Assembly: GCA_031429355.1 (NCBI GenBank)
Contig: JANOZM010000020.1
Coordinates: forward strand, 1-64,000
Length of the DNA stretch: 64,000 nucleotides
Direction: 5' to 3'
Origin: JANOZM01 sp031429355
GTDB taxonomy: Bacteria > Pseudomonadota > Gammaproteobacteria > Burkholderiales > Burkholderiaceae_E
Made by a program: the position numbers and the translations under genes. The notes beneath the pieces are model-generated. The model had not been told where the DNA came from. It saw only the letters and a program-made list of their open reading frames with translations, and made no database searches. Below are positions 36,907-45,309 of the stretch, in pieces. Each line of letters starts with the position of its first letter. Within the stretch, counting starts at the first letter, position 1.

Positions 36907-37723
36907 AGGAAAAATGATGATCATGCAGTGTATTAGCAGCAGAGCGGACAACGGTGGCGAATTGGCAAACGCTGCCCTCGAAATTACTAGGAGGCCGAGT
37001 TTTGAATTCAAGCAACGCAACGACCCTCGAATATAGAGCGAGGCATTGCGCGCCGAATCGGTTGTCATGCGCGAATTAAGTTAATCCTACAACCCGCGTA
37101 TGTCAGGCTGATCAACCGTCGCGGTGCTATTTGTTCTGCCGACCATACATTACAGTAAAAAACCAAAAGTTCGGAGTAATTTGACAGGTCAATACATATC
37201 AGTGTCTTTAAAAGCCATTTTTGCCAACCCTCTTAAAATTCCAAGGCACAAAGTCAAATCGACGGTTCTTCATGCATCGCTTTTTTGAACTGAATCTATT
37301 GGCAGCGAGGCTAGTCAGAGGGGTGTTGCCCGACCGAGCTCACGACCCGGATGTGGCCAGTTTTCAGAAGGGAGTTGCCATTTCTGGTTTCTGGTGCCGT
37401 TTTGAGAGCAAATGGCACTGTGAATCGCCGCAAAGACAGTCAATTTAGGCGTGAAAATAATTCTGTACTTTGGCTTGTGCGGTTGGATGTTTTATCCGTC
37501 ATTGGTGGGCCTGCAGCAGTGAGCTACTTTGAAAACACCGTTGTCGCACTTCCAAAAAAAGTATGTTTGCATTACCTTTTCGTCGGCGAATGTGGAGGTA
37601 TTTAAGTATTTGACAAGGTAGACTACAGATTAAAGTCAGATACGTTTTCACCTTTAGTCGTGAAGCCAAATGTTATTACAACAAACTTAAGCAGCCCAAC
37701 ATCCAAAGAATAAAGGCCAAGCA
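36907..37723 (+). other. Intergenic region upstream of the Detocs-like operon
   Basis: 817 bp without a convincing gene; the short open frames here have no recognisable family and no ribosome sites. A candidate promoter lies at 37610-37636 (TTGACA, then 15 bp, then TAAAGT), which would leave about 85 nt before dtcA. AAAGG at 37712-37716 is the ribosome site for the TTG start at 37724. Confidence 0.4.
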
Positions 37724-40700
37724 TTGAGTAACTCGAAGTGGAATAAAAACAAACATTCGATTTTGCAAGCTAAGGTCAGACGCCCTGATTCGCGATACAA
37801 CGGAATCCATCAGTTTCGGGGGACGGTCGACGATTCTGAGTATTTTCGAGCCTATCGACTGCTATTTCCCCTGAAAGCATCTCTGCAGGATTATCACGGT
37901 AGCCCGTTCCCAAAGAAGGCCGTCCAAATATTTGGAAATAAGGCCCCTAAAAATGCCGTTTCAGCTTTCCGTGAAATTCTTTGGTCGATTGCAAGATGCC
38001 AATTATTTGCAGAAAGCCTTAAACAATTTGTTGTGCAAAAAGAAGTTTTTGAGCGCGCTATATTGCAAAGTCAGTTCGACAAGGCGGTTGCAGAGCTCGA
38101 TAAGATTGAAGACTCTTTCGGCAAATCAGTATGGATGTACCAGAACCGGATTGCTAGCGCCCATATCTCGAGCAACGAGGGAACGCCGTCCGAAATGGCT
38201 GCATTGGTCCTTGAAGAAGTTAAGATAAATCCAATTCTCCATCCTTTGATGCACTATATTCGCCGTCGAATTGAAGGCGCATCGTTACCCGAAAAGCTGC
38301 TGGCGGAAATAGGGGAGTTCGTCCAACCAGAGACTCTTTTCAACTATTTTCGGGCGAAGACATTGGATTTTTCCGACTCGAGTGAAAAGGCAGTCGCAAG
38401 TCTACTTTTTTTTGATTCGCAAGCTTCACTTATTGACCACTACACCTCTCTCGTTTTGACTCTTCAAGCAGCGACGTCAGATCGAACGCTGACTAAGGAG
38501 ATGCATGCACACATATTGCCACCGCTTGCCAAATTACATGAGGAGACTAACGATCGGCGCCTGCTTGGAGTCTTGGTTGCCCTTGGTCGCCCATCAAAGA
38601 ACGCTTGGGAATTCGATCCGGTCCGGGCTAACGCTCTAGAAGCTTACACGCTCGGGAATTACACGGAATGCTGTGACTTGGCAGAGAGGGTACTCAAGGC
38701 CGAACCGTTAGACAGTGCTATCCGCTTACTTCGGGTTAAGGCCGAGGTCGCGGGGCAGATTCCGATGCAAACTGAACCGGGATTGAGTGGCGAGATCCAC
38801 ACCCATTTGTTTAACTTACTTTCTGCAAATATGGATTTCTTCCCAAGTGCCCACGCGCTGCTTGTATTATCGAATCGGTATAGTGACCATCAGTCGATGC
38901 TTTATCTCAAAGCTGCAGCTTGGTACGAAATGGGTGCCGAGGATGATTCGAGGACGCCGATGTGGATGCGAGATATGTACGTTAGAGACTTCGTCGCTAC
39001 TCCTTTTCTAGCTCTTACACTTGAACCGCGCCAATCGCAATTGGTGGTCGGTGAATTGCTGAAAAGTAATGCATATCCAGCGACGCTGGCACTGGTTTCA
39101 GAAATCCTATCGGACGCTGAAATTGAACCGGAATCAATAAACCCGCGATTGGCAAGGTACGTAGCACGGGAAAGGCTTTCAAAGCGAAGATTTGTCGAGG
39201 CCGCATATTTATACGGATACGCTGCCGTCTCTGAGAAACGACATGCTGTTCGTTTGCGCGCCCTAGGGGGTAAAGCCTTAGCGCTCATGCTAGATGGTCA
39301 ATTCCAGTCAGCACTTGACACAGTAATAAATGCCTTTTTGGAAAGTCCCAACGCGCCAACGCTGCTTCCATTTCGAGAGATGGTAGGTTTGCTCCCGGAT
39401 GCCGATTTGTGGCCCAACACGATCAATCTCGGTTTACTGCTCAATCTCGCAAGCCAATTTGATCTCGATGACGATATTAGCAAGTTGAGGCTGGCTTTCG
39501 AAAAGTTTTGTGAGGTAAATGCAATTACTAGGCCAAGTGAATTGGCGGAGGAGACTGATCGTTTTGGCTTGCCAAATATTATTGCTTTTCTCGATCACGT
39601 TTGGCAGCCAGAAGTGATGCGGCAGACTCTTCTATATATGAGCCCCGAGGAAATCGAAGAGGCGCGCATTGAGGCGTGTCAGGTATTGGTTAAGATTGAC
39701 GTCGTCAAAGCACGTGCACACAAAGAAGAACTGGCATCAAGAATTAAACAGCAGGAGATTGCGAAAACAACTGCGTTAGTCGAAAAGAGTAAGGTCTATG
39801 TGGACATAGAGGCTATAAAAAGATCCCTCCGAAATAAGCTAAAGCCGTCTTACACTCAATACAAGAACTCAATTTCGCTGCATGGAAAACATCCGAATGC
39901 ACTGTTGCAAAAAATACAAGCAGCCCTAGAGGGACTGGACGCTTCGACATCACTTCCAACTTTGCTTTCTTCTCTGCACTTTGTCGAAGGCCAAGAACAT
40001 CTAACACAATCGGATATTCAGTTTGACGCACTCTTTGCGGAAATCACCAAGGAGTTTCTCACGGGCGATCACGGGTTGAATGCTTATTTAAGCACTAGAG
40101 TGCGGCACGGTAAGCTGGTTGACGCACTGAGAAAGTCAGTGGCGGATGAGCATCTAATGACTGCGCGTCTAGACGATGGAACCTACGTGCCAAACGTTTT
40201 TTGGGATAGTCAACTCACCGATACCAGTCGTCGAACAGCAATAGTTGACGCTCTTAGTAAATTTTGCGTGAAACTTGATACAACTCTTTTCCATGTCCGT
40301 GACAAGCGAATTCAAATTCGAACGTACTACGATCTCAAAGCGCTGGACGAGAACACGGAAGGCCTTTTCGTATATCAATTTTCAAACCTTGAACGCAAGT
40401 TGATGGAAAGCTACGATACAGATTTCAAAGATTTTGACGAACTGATTGTTAAGTGTGTTGACTCGCTGTGGGAAAAAACTGACTCTAATTTAGTCTTAGT
40501 TCGCGAATTTCTTTCCGATAGACTCAGAGCAGAAGTAATAAAGCATTTTGATGAATTGGCCGCAAATCTTACGGTGATTTGCGATGGGCTCCTTCCCAGC
40601 GGTTTATCAAATGCGATTGCAAGGTCTAGAACGGCGACCCAGCAGGCGTTGGATCAAGTTGTGGCTTGGTTTGTACGCAGCGAAGTATATGATCGTCAGG

Positions 40701-41194
40701 ATTTCGACATAGATTTCCCCGGTCAGATTGCCGCCAGCATGGTCCATCGAACACTATCGGTACAGTCGGACTGGTTAGGCCCCGAGTACGGAACCATGGA
40801 GGCGGACACGAAATTGCCAGGAAGATCGCTTGATACTTTGGTCGACATATTTTACGCGCTCTTTGAAAATGCAGTGAAATATGCCGAACTTGAATTGGTT
40901 CCGCTCAAAGTTAGGGTTTCCGCTAAGTTCGAAAAGGGTGAGTTTTCGGCCATCGTTGTCAGTGATGTAAAGGAACCAACTGATGCACGTTTGGTAGAGC
41001 TTGAGTCGCTGAGAGCCTCGTTGGCAAACCAGGAGTCACGCCGACTAGCGCAGACGGAAGGACGAAGTGGATTTCGGAAGATATTACTTGCGTTGAGCAG
41101 CCCTCTTTACAAGAATCCCTCACTTGAGTTTGATCATGACCGAGCAGGTTTGTTCAAGGTATTGTTTAGATTTCGAATTTCGGAGGCTTTATGA
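37724..41194 (+). CDS. Detocs DtcA-like sensor kinase: helical-repeat region plus GHKL ATPase
   Basis: 1156 residues, cytoplasmic, no membrane segment. It starts with TTG (AAAGG 7 bp upstream). Residues about 100-640 are TPR-like helical repeats (for example around LGNYTECCDLAERVLKAEP). About 640-930 is charged helical linker. The C-terminus is a GHKL ATPase: N box DIFYALFENAVKYAE with Asn1049, a degenerate VVSDVKEP at the ADP-binding DxG position, and EGRSGFRKI at the G2 position. The phosphoacceptor is not certain; His941 (IKHFDEL) is a candidate. It overlaps the receiver gene by 4 bp. TPR sensor kinase + lone receiver + receiver-nucleosidase is the published DtcA-DtcB-DtcC order of Detocs, where the kinase senses phage infection. 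The assignment is by architecture, not alignment. Confidence 0.82.
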   Translation: MSNSKWNKNKHSILQAKVRRPDSRYNGIHQFRGTVDDSEYFRAYRLLFPLKASLQDYHGSPFPKKAVQIFGNKAPKNAVSAFREILWSIARCQLFAESLKQFVVQKEVFERAILQSQFDKAVAELDKIEDSFGKSVWMYQNRIASAHISSNEGTPSEMAALVLEEVKINPILHPLMHYIRRRIEGASLPEKLLAEIGEFVQPETLFNYFRAKTLDFSDSSEKAVASLLFFDSQASLIDHYTSLVLTLQAATSDRTLTKEMHAHILPPLAKLHEETNDRRLLGVLVALGRPSKNAWEFDPVRANALEAYTLGNYTECCDLAERVLKAEPLDSAIRLLRVKAEVAGQIPMQTEPGLSGEIHTHLFNLLSANMDFFPSAHALLVLSNRYSDHQSMLYLKAAAWYEMGAEDDSRTPMWMRDMYVRDFVATPFLALTLEPRQSQLVVGELLKSNAYPATLALVSEILSDAEIEPESINPRLARYVARERLSKRRFVEAAYLYGYAAVSEKRHAVRLRALGGKALALMLDGQFQSALDTVINAFLESPNAPTLLPFREMVGLLPDADLWPNTINLGLLLNLASQFDLDDDISKLRLAFEKFCEVNAITRPSELAEETDRFGLPNIIAFLDHVWQPEVMRQTLLYMSPEEIEEARIEACQVLVKIDVVKARAHKEELASRIKQQEIAKTTALVEKSKVYVDIEAIKRSLRNKLKPSYTQYKNSISLHGKHPNALLQKIQAALEGLDASTSLPTLLSSLHFVEGQEHLTQSDIQFDALFAEITKEFLTGDHGLNAYLSTRVRHGKLVDALRKSVADEHLMTARLDDGTYVPNVFWDSQLTDTSRRTAIVDALSKFCVKLDTTLFHVRDKRIQIRTYYDLKALDENTEGLFVYQFSNLERKLMESYDTDFKDFDELIVKCVDSLWEKTDSNLVLVREFLSDRLRAEVIKHFDELAANLTVICDGLLPSGLSNAIARSRTATQQALDQVVAWFVRSEVYDRQDFDIDFPGQIAASMVHRTLSVQSDWLGPEYGTMEADTKLPGRSLDTLVDIFYALFENAVKYAELELVPLKVRVSAKFEKGEFSAIVVSDVKEPTDARLVELESLRASLANQESRRLAQTEGRSGFRKILLALSSPLYKNPSLEFDHDRAGLFKVLFRFRISEAL

Positions 41195-41646
41195 ACTTAC
41201 TTTTTGTTGAAGATGATGATGACAAAGCCCACAAAATAGCCGCACACATTCTTTCTATCGATAACGCAATAAAACTCAATCGAGCAAAGTCTTTCACGAG
41301 CGCACTTCGTTCCTTGGTACAAAACCGGACAGACATTGATGGAGTTATTCTGGATATGAGCATGCCAAATCACGATGACTCTACGGAAGCGCCCGAGAAT
41401 TTTGCGGGTAGAGATTTACTTCGCCAATGTAAACTTAGAAAGATAGAGAAACCCACGGTTGTGGTGACCATGCTCGACTTGTTTGGCACGGGGAGAGCCC
41501 AACTTACTTTGGCCCAACTTGATCAACAGCTTGCGAAAGAGTTTTCACCCTCGTATTTGGGGATCGTTTACTATAGCTCGGCTCAGGAATCTTGGAAAGC
41601 ACAGCTTGCCGCGAAAATTAAATTGATCAAAGAGGCGCGAAATTGA
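41191..41646 (+). CDS. Detocs DtcB-like stand-alone receiver protein
   Basis: A 151-residue single receiver domain with the acidic pocket EDDDD (7-11) and phosphoacceptor Asp55 (VILDMSMPN). Thr follows in VVVTMLDLFG, but the usual invariant Lys-Pro of receivers is not clear (YLGIVYYSSAQ at that position). No output domain. Its ATG overlaps the kinase stop (ATGA) and its stop overlaps the next TTG. In Detocs the lone receiver DtcB is described as a phosphate buffer that absorbs stray phosphorylation and prevents autoimmunity; the same role is inferred here. Confidence 0.82.
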   Translation: MNLLFVEDDDDKAHKIAAHILSIDNAIKLNRAKSFTSALRSLVQNRTDIDGVILDMSMPNHDDSTEAPENFAGRDLLRQCKLRKIEKPTVVVTMLDLFGTGRAQLTLAQLDQQLAKEFSPSYLGIVYYSSAQESWKAQLAAKIKLIKEARN

Positions 41647-42848
41647 AGCTCCTAATTGTTGACGACGTGCACCAAAAGGTTGAAATGGTCGCCAAGGCGG
41701 TAGCCGAATCAGGGCTAGCCGTAAAAATTACACACGAAACCAACGCGCGTAGCGCTCGCAAAAGACTCCGAGATGAGGAATTTGATTTACTTCTTGTTGA
41801 CTTGCAACTGCCAGATGTGGCTGGTGATGCTCCTAGCCAGCGCGGCGGGTTAGAGTTTTTCGATTTATTAATGCAGGACGTTAAAGCAAATCTTCCCGCT
41901 GAAATTCTCTTCATCACAAGCGAGGACGGACTTGTAGACAATGGTCGGCGTGAAGTTGCGCTTCGAGGCAGCGCGCTTTGTTCTATGTCGAGCTCCAATG
42001 AAAGTTGGATCGTCCCGCTTGTTGGGCAGTTGAAATTGGCTTCGCGGCGGGCTGCTAGGAAGCCCGTAAAGGCCGATGGAGTCATCGTAACCGCCTTAGG
42101 GACAGAGCTGGAGGCGGTTTTGGCTCTCAATTGCGGTTGGACGCAGCTCCGGGTGGACGGTGACCCAACGCTTTACCACAAAGGTACTTTACAGACTGAC
42201 GACGGAGCTAGAACGATTGTCGCCGCTAGTGCGTTGCGTAAAGGTATGGCCGCGTCCTCCGCGCTGGCAACTAAACTGGTCTTGAAGTTCCGTCCGCGAT
42301 TGCTAGCGATGACGGGCATTTGTGCGGGGGTAAGAGATAAGACTAGTCTAGGAGATGTAGTTGTCGGCGCTCCGACCTGGGACTGGGGAAGTGGTAAGCA
42401 CGCGGAGAGCGACGAGGGTTCGGCAATTTTCAAGGTCTCTCCGAAGCAAAGTGATCTGAGCGTTGGGCTTGCAACCTTGTGCCACGAAATCGCAGGCTGT
42501 TCAACTTTTAAAAAGGGCGTACGCGCGAACTGGACTTCCACCGTGCCCAACGGAGAGTTTAAATGTCACGTGGGCCCGATGGCTTCGGGTGCGAGTGTCA
42601 TTGCCAACGCATCTGTCGCGCGCGAGATTTCTGGCCAGAATCGTGATTTGATTGCCATTGAAATGGAGGCGTTCGCGGTCATGGTTGCGGCTGAGTATGC
42701 GACAACTACGCCACTTTCTGCGATTGCTTTCAAGAGTGTTTGTGATTTTGCAGATTCTGAGAAACAGGATTGTTGGCAGCCGTACGCTGCCTACACCAGC
42801 GCTCAATTCGCGAACGAGTTTTTTGTTAGGTTTTTCTCGCGGGAGTGA
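41643..42848 (+). CDS. Detocs DtcC-like effector: receiver fused to nucleoside-phosphorylase fold
   Basis: 401 residues starting with TTG that overlaps the DtcB stop. Residues 1-125 are a receiver (IVDD at 5-8, phosphoacceptor Asp53 in LLVDLQLPD). About 142-400 is a PNP/UDP-phosphorylase superfamily domain: VIVTALGTELEAVL, MTGICAGVRDKTSLGDVVVG (around 222), IAIEMEAFAV (nucleosidase Met-Glu motif, around 340) and AFKSVCDFAD with the catalytic-type Asp (around 370). The published Detocs effector of this layout cleaves ATP to adenine and ribose-5'-triphosphate once phosphorylated, depleting the infected cell. The same activity is inferred, not shown. Confidence 0.85.
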   Translation: MKLLIVDDVHQKVEMVAKAVAESGLAVKITHETNARSARKRLRDEEFDLLLVDLQLPDVAGDAPSQRGGLEFFDLLMQDVKANLPAEILFITSEDGLVDNGRREVALRGSALCSMSSSNESWIVPLVGQLKLASRRAARKPVKADGVIVTALGTELEAVLALNCGWTQLRVDGDPTLYHKGTLQTDDGARTIVAASALRKGMAASSALATKLVLKFRPRLLAMTGICAGVRDKTSLGDVVVGAPTWDWGSGKHAESDEGSAIFKVSPKQSDLSVGLATLCHEIAGCSTFKKGVRANWTSTVPNGEFKCHVGPMASGASVIANASVAREISGQNRDLIAIEMEAFAVMVAAEYATTTPLSAIAFKSVCDFADSEKQDCWQPYAAYTSAQFANEFFVRFFSRE

Positions 42849-42886
42849 CGGGTTGGTGTCTTGGCGCCCAAGCGCCAGCGCCAATA

Positions 42887-43221
42887 TAGCAAGCTCTGCA
42901 ATTCTTACTACGCGCAATTATCGCTAGTGTGATGAAACGCTTGGTTCGCCAAGGCGTATTGGTACAAGAGCACGATCAATGGTATAGGGTGGATGGTGTT
43001 GCCGACGATGGCGATGCCAGTGCACTGAGGCCGCTGCAGCAAGGCTCGATTGTTGACCAGCGCTGGCTAACGAACGAGTCAAGATCAACGGGCGAGGGCA
43101 GGTGGAGTTAAAGCTAAAGACGCCATGGCGCGACGGCACTACGCATCACGTGATGTCGCCGTTGGAGTTCATGCAAAGGTTGGCAGCATTGGGTAGGCAT
43201 CCGACGGTGGCCGCATTGTAA
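42887..43221 (+). pseudogene. IS91-type (IS801/IS1294-like) transposase remnant A
   Basis: Reads MKRLVRQGVLVQEHDQW, then ALRPLQQGS, and after an internal deletion near 43053 resumes as LKLKTPWRDGTTHHVMSPLE and FMQRLAALG before TAA at 43219. These are conserved pieces of the Y2/HUH rolling-circle transposases of the IS91 family. It is closely similar to remnant B at 48935-49452, which retains the segment (about 200 bp) deleted here. It begins 38 bp after dtcC. Confidence 0.8.
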
Positions 43222-43439
43222 TCGTTGCGTAAATAAATCAAAGTCTTTTGTTTATAAAAAACGAGATCGATTATGCAAGAGCATTCTGATTTGAACGTTG
43301 ATTGTGAATTAAACGCGTTAATTGTCGAAGCGTTTGGGTTGGGCCAAACTATTGAAGCGGGTGTTCAACTTGGACTTAACCTGTTGCCCGCACTGTGGTG
43401 GGTAATTGAAAGCCTGATCGGACGCTTACGATCGTTGGT

Positions 43440-43622
43440 AAGGACGAGCCCTTTGTATCGGCTTTTCGCGACAAGCTCGCGGGTTACGTGCGGATGTATT
43501 CCTTCCTGAGTCAGATCCTTCCTTACGCAGATCGTGATCTTGAAATGCTTTACAGCTACGATCGTTTTTTGCTGCTACATTTGCGACTAGATCGCGAGAA
43601 TACCGCGGTGCAATTACGCGCT
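43440..43622 (+). pseudogene. Fragment of a type I restriction R subunit (HsdR-like)
   Basis: In frame from AAG 43440: KDEPFVSAFRDKLAGYVRMY, then SFLSQILPYADRDLEMLY and LLLHLRLDRE. This looks like the helical segment near the C-terminus of HsdR proteins. No start, no motor or nuclease motifs, and it runs into the 3' end of the opposite higA-like gene. A relic of a lost restriction system. The stretch 43222-43439 holds only a short unrecognised frame. Confidence 0.5.
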
Positions 43623-44759
43623 GTTTTCGCTTTCATGCGGCCATTGATATTTAACCTTCAATTCGTTTAAGTATGAATAAAGGATTTTTTTCTCGTGTTG
43701 CAATCGACCTACGACAATGCCTAGCGCAATTTGCTGTTGTTTTGCAAATCTTGTAATTGAGATTCTTGTAAATTGGCCTGCCGCTAAAAACTGATTGAAT
43801 TGATCTTGCGGAATCAAATAATCTCGCGCAAAGGCATCCGCTTCAGCTTCTTCTCGAGGGTTCAGGCCTGAGTCGTCACCCAACAGATCTAAAAAGGTAA
43901 GTGACTTACCGTGCTTAACAATATGGCCTGCTTCATGAAAAAAGGTAAACCATAATTTATCGTCAGACTTACCGCGTGCGCTTAAAAATATTAGGGCTTT
44001 CGTCGGCGTTAACCACTTCGCTGCCCCGCTGACTGGGCATCCCCTTGGCGCCGGTGCCATGACGACAGCAACCCCCGCATCGGCACAGAGTTGCCTTGTA
44101 CGAGGAATAAACAGATTTGGGTCGCGCTCGTTAGTTAATGTGCGAACTTGAGCAAGTGCTTTAGCAAATTTATTCTCATCATATTCCGCACAAATTATGC
44201 TGTCGGCGAGTTTTTCGCCTTGTCTTAACCACGCCGAAACCGCGGCACCATTTCTCGCTAGAGTTGGCGAAGCTCTGTACGCAGTTACGGGAGTACTGTA
44301 AGTCGTACGCCAAGCGTCTACGCTAGAAACCGCGTAAAATTTCAAGCACTCAAGCACTTGATATGTTTTGTTGGGTTCTTTGGCAACCCAACCAAACTTG
44401 ACCATGTCATTTACGGGCAATTCTTTAAGCCAAGGTATGTCCGTTTCAAGCGCCTTTAGTTCTTGCTTGCGGGCTAATTGCTCTTGATATTGCGCTTCTA
44501 ATGTGACCCAAAATCGAACTGTGCTGCCCAATACTTTTTCGAGTTTTGCCGCTGTGTCTTGGGTAATCGGTACCGCGCTTTTTAAAAGCTGATTGACGTG
44601 CTTGGTACTCAAACCGGTGCGACGCGCAAGGTCGGCCTGTTTCCATCCGCGTTCTTGCAAAATATCGTTGATAGTGTCGCCCGGTTTTGCAATCCAGTCG
44701 GGAGTTAATTCGGCCAAAGACTGATAGCGTACTGATGCACTTGAAACTTGCTTAGTCAT
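43614..44759 (-). CDS. HigA-like antitoxin with ImmA/IrrE metallopeptidase domain
   Basis: 381 residues: an XRE helix-turn-helix of the HigA type (about 25-85; LQERGWKQADLARRTGLSTK) followed by an ImmA/IrrE domain with the zinc motif His275-Glu-Ala-Gly-His279 (FTFFHEAGHIVKHG) and a further acidic ligand region (NPREEAEADAFARDYLIP). Plain HigA antitoxins are about 100 residues, so this is a fusion. The toxin gene is upstream with a 24-bp gap, the reversed order of higBA loci. The protease domain could sense DNA damage or phage and relieve repression, as ImmA does with ImmR; that is inference. Confidence 0.86.
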   Translation of the reverse strand: MTKQVSSASVRYQSLAELTPDWIAKPGDTINDILQERGWKQADLARRTGLSTKHVNQLLKSAVPITQDTAAKLEKVLGSTVRFWVTLEAQYQEQLARKQELKALETDIPWLKELPVNDMVKFGWVAKEPNKTYQVLECLKFYAVSSVDAWRTTYSTPVTAYRASPTLARNGAAVSAWLRQGEKLADSIICAEYDENKFAKALAQVRTLTNERDPNLFIPRTRQLCADAGVAVVMAPAPRGCPVSGAAKWLTPTKALIFLSARGKSDDKLWFTFFHEAGHIVKHGKSLTFLDLLGDDSGLNPREEAEADAFARDYLIPQDQFNQFLAAGQFTRISITRFAKQQQIALGIVVGRLQHEKKILYSYLNELKVKYQWPHESENSA

Positions 44760-44783
44760 GATAGTCCACCACTTCTGTAATTG

Positions 44784-45080
44784 TTACTTTTGATACTTGC
44801 GCCCAATCAATCGAACCATCTGTTTTTTTACTGGTGGTTGAACAGTGGGCTTAAAAATGAGTCGATAACCACCGTGCAGATCTAAGGCGAAACTTCCTGC
44901 TCTAGTGCCTTGCAATGGATGCGGGCGACCCGCTACCAATTCGACAACTATTGCGGCTGCAAAGAGCTCTGCTAGGCGTGATTGAAGTTTTGCAGCAACC
45001 TGTGGGCCAAAAGCCTGCGTGGCATTTTGTTTCTGCCTGCAAAGTTTTTCTAGTTTGGCAGAGGCGAAGGAAACTTCCAT
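44784..45080 (-). CDS. HigB/RelE-like toxin
   Basis: 98 residues from the ATG at 45080 (MEVSFASAKLEKLCRQKQ), the typical HigB N-terminus. The middle (ELVAGRPHPLQGTRAGSFALDLHGGYRLIFKP) is the RelE/HigB core with the basic residues expected of a ribosome-dependent mRNA interferase. A reading that starts at TTG 45098 would lie inside the operator palindrome and is rejected. First gene of a toxin-antitoxin pair with the HigA-like gene. Confidence 0.85.
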   Translation of the reverse strand: MEVSFASAKLEKLCRQKQNATQAFGPQVAAKLQSRLAELFAAAIVVELVAGRPHPLQGTRAGSFALDLHGGYRLIFKPTVQPPVKKQMVRLIGRKYQK

Positions 45081-45084
45081 CCAG

Positions 45085-45113
45085 AAAGTATATACCAAAT
45101 TGGTATATACTTT
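45085..45113. promoter_or_regulatory. 29-bp palindromic operator of the higBA-like locus
   Basis: AAAGTATATACCAA - A - TTGGTATATACTTT, perfect 14-bp arms around one base, ending 5 bp before the toxin ATG. It would cover the ribosome site and core promoter. Likely bound by the HTH of the HigA-like protein. Confidence 0.85.
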
Positions 45114-45309
45114 TTATAAATGAATCGATTGATTTCAACCGCTGGTCCAGCGGCCGACAAATGTCATTAAAAGGCAAGACAACGGCTTAAGCATAGCGCT
45201 GGGGTCAGCTGAAAAATAAGATGAAAATGCAGCACGCTCTTTGTCAGGCCTAAAACAGCCTTATAGTGCTAAGTCCTGCGAAATTTTGATCAATTAAATA
45301 GCCTTCACT

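Noticed and set aside
37221..37605. Open frames of 75 and 84 codons upstream of the Detocs-like operon
   Set aside because: No ribosome site, no recognisable domain, and they overlap each other; probably chance frames in decayed DNA.
43273..43509. 78-codon open frame
   Set aside because: It overlaps the HsdR-like fragment in a different frame, and its own translation matches nothing I recognise.
45081..45098. Upstream TTG start for the HigB-like toxin
   Set aside because: It lies within the 14-bp-arm palindrome; the ATG at 45080 gives the family N-terminus MEVSFASAKLEKLC.
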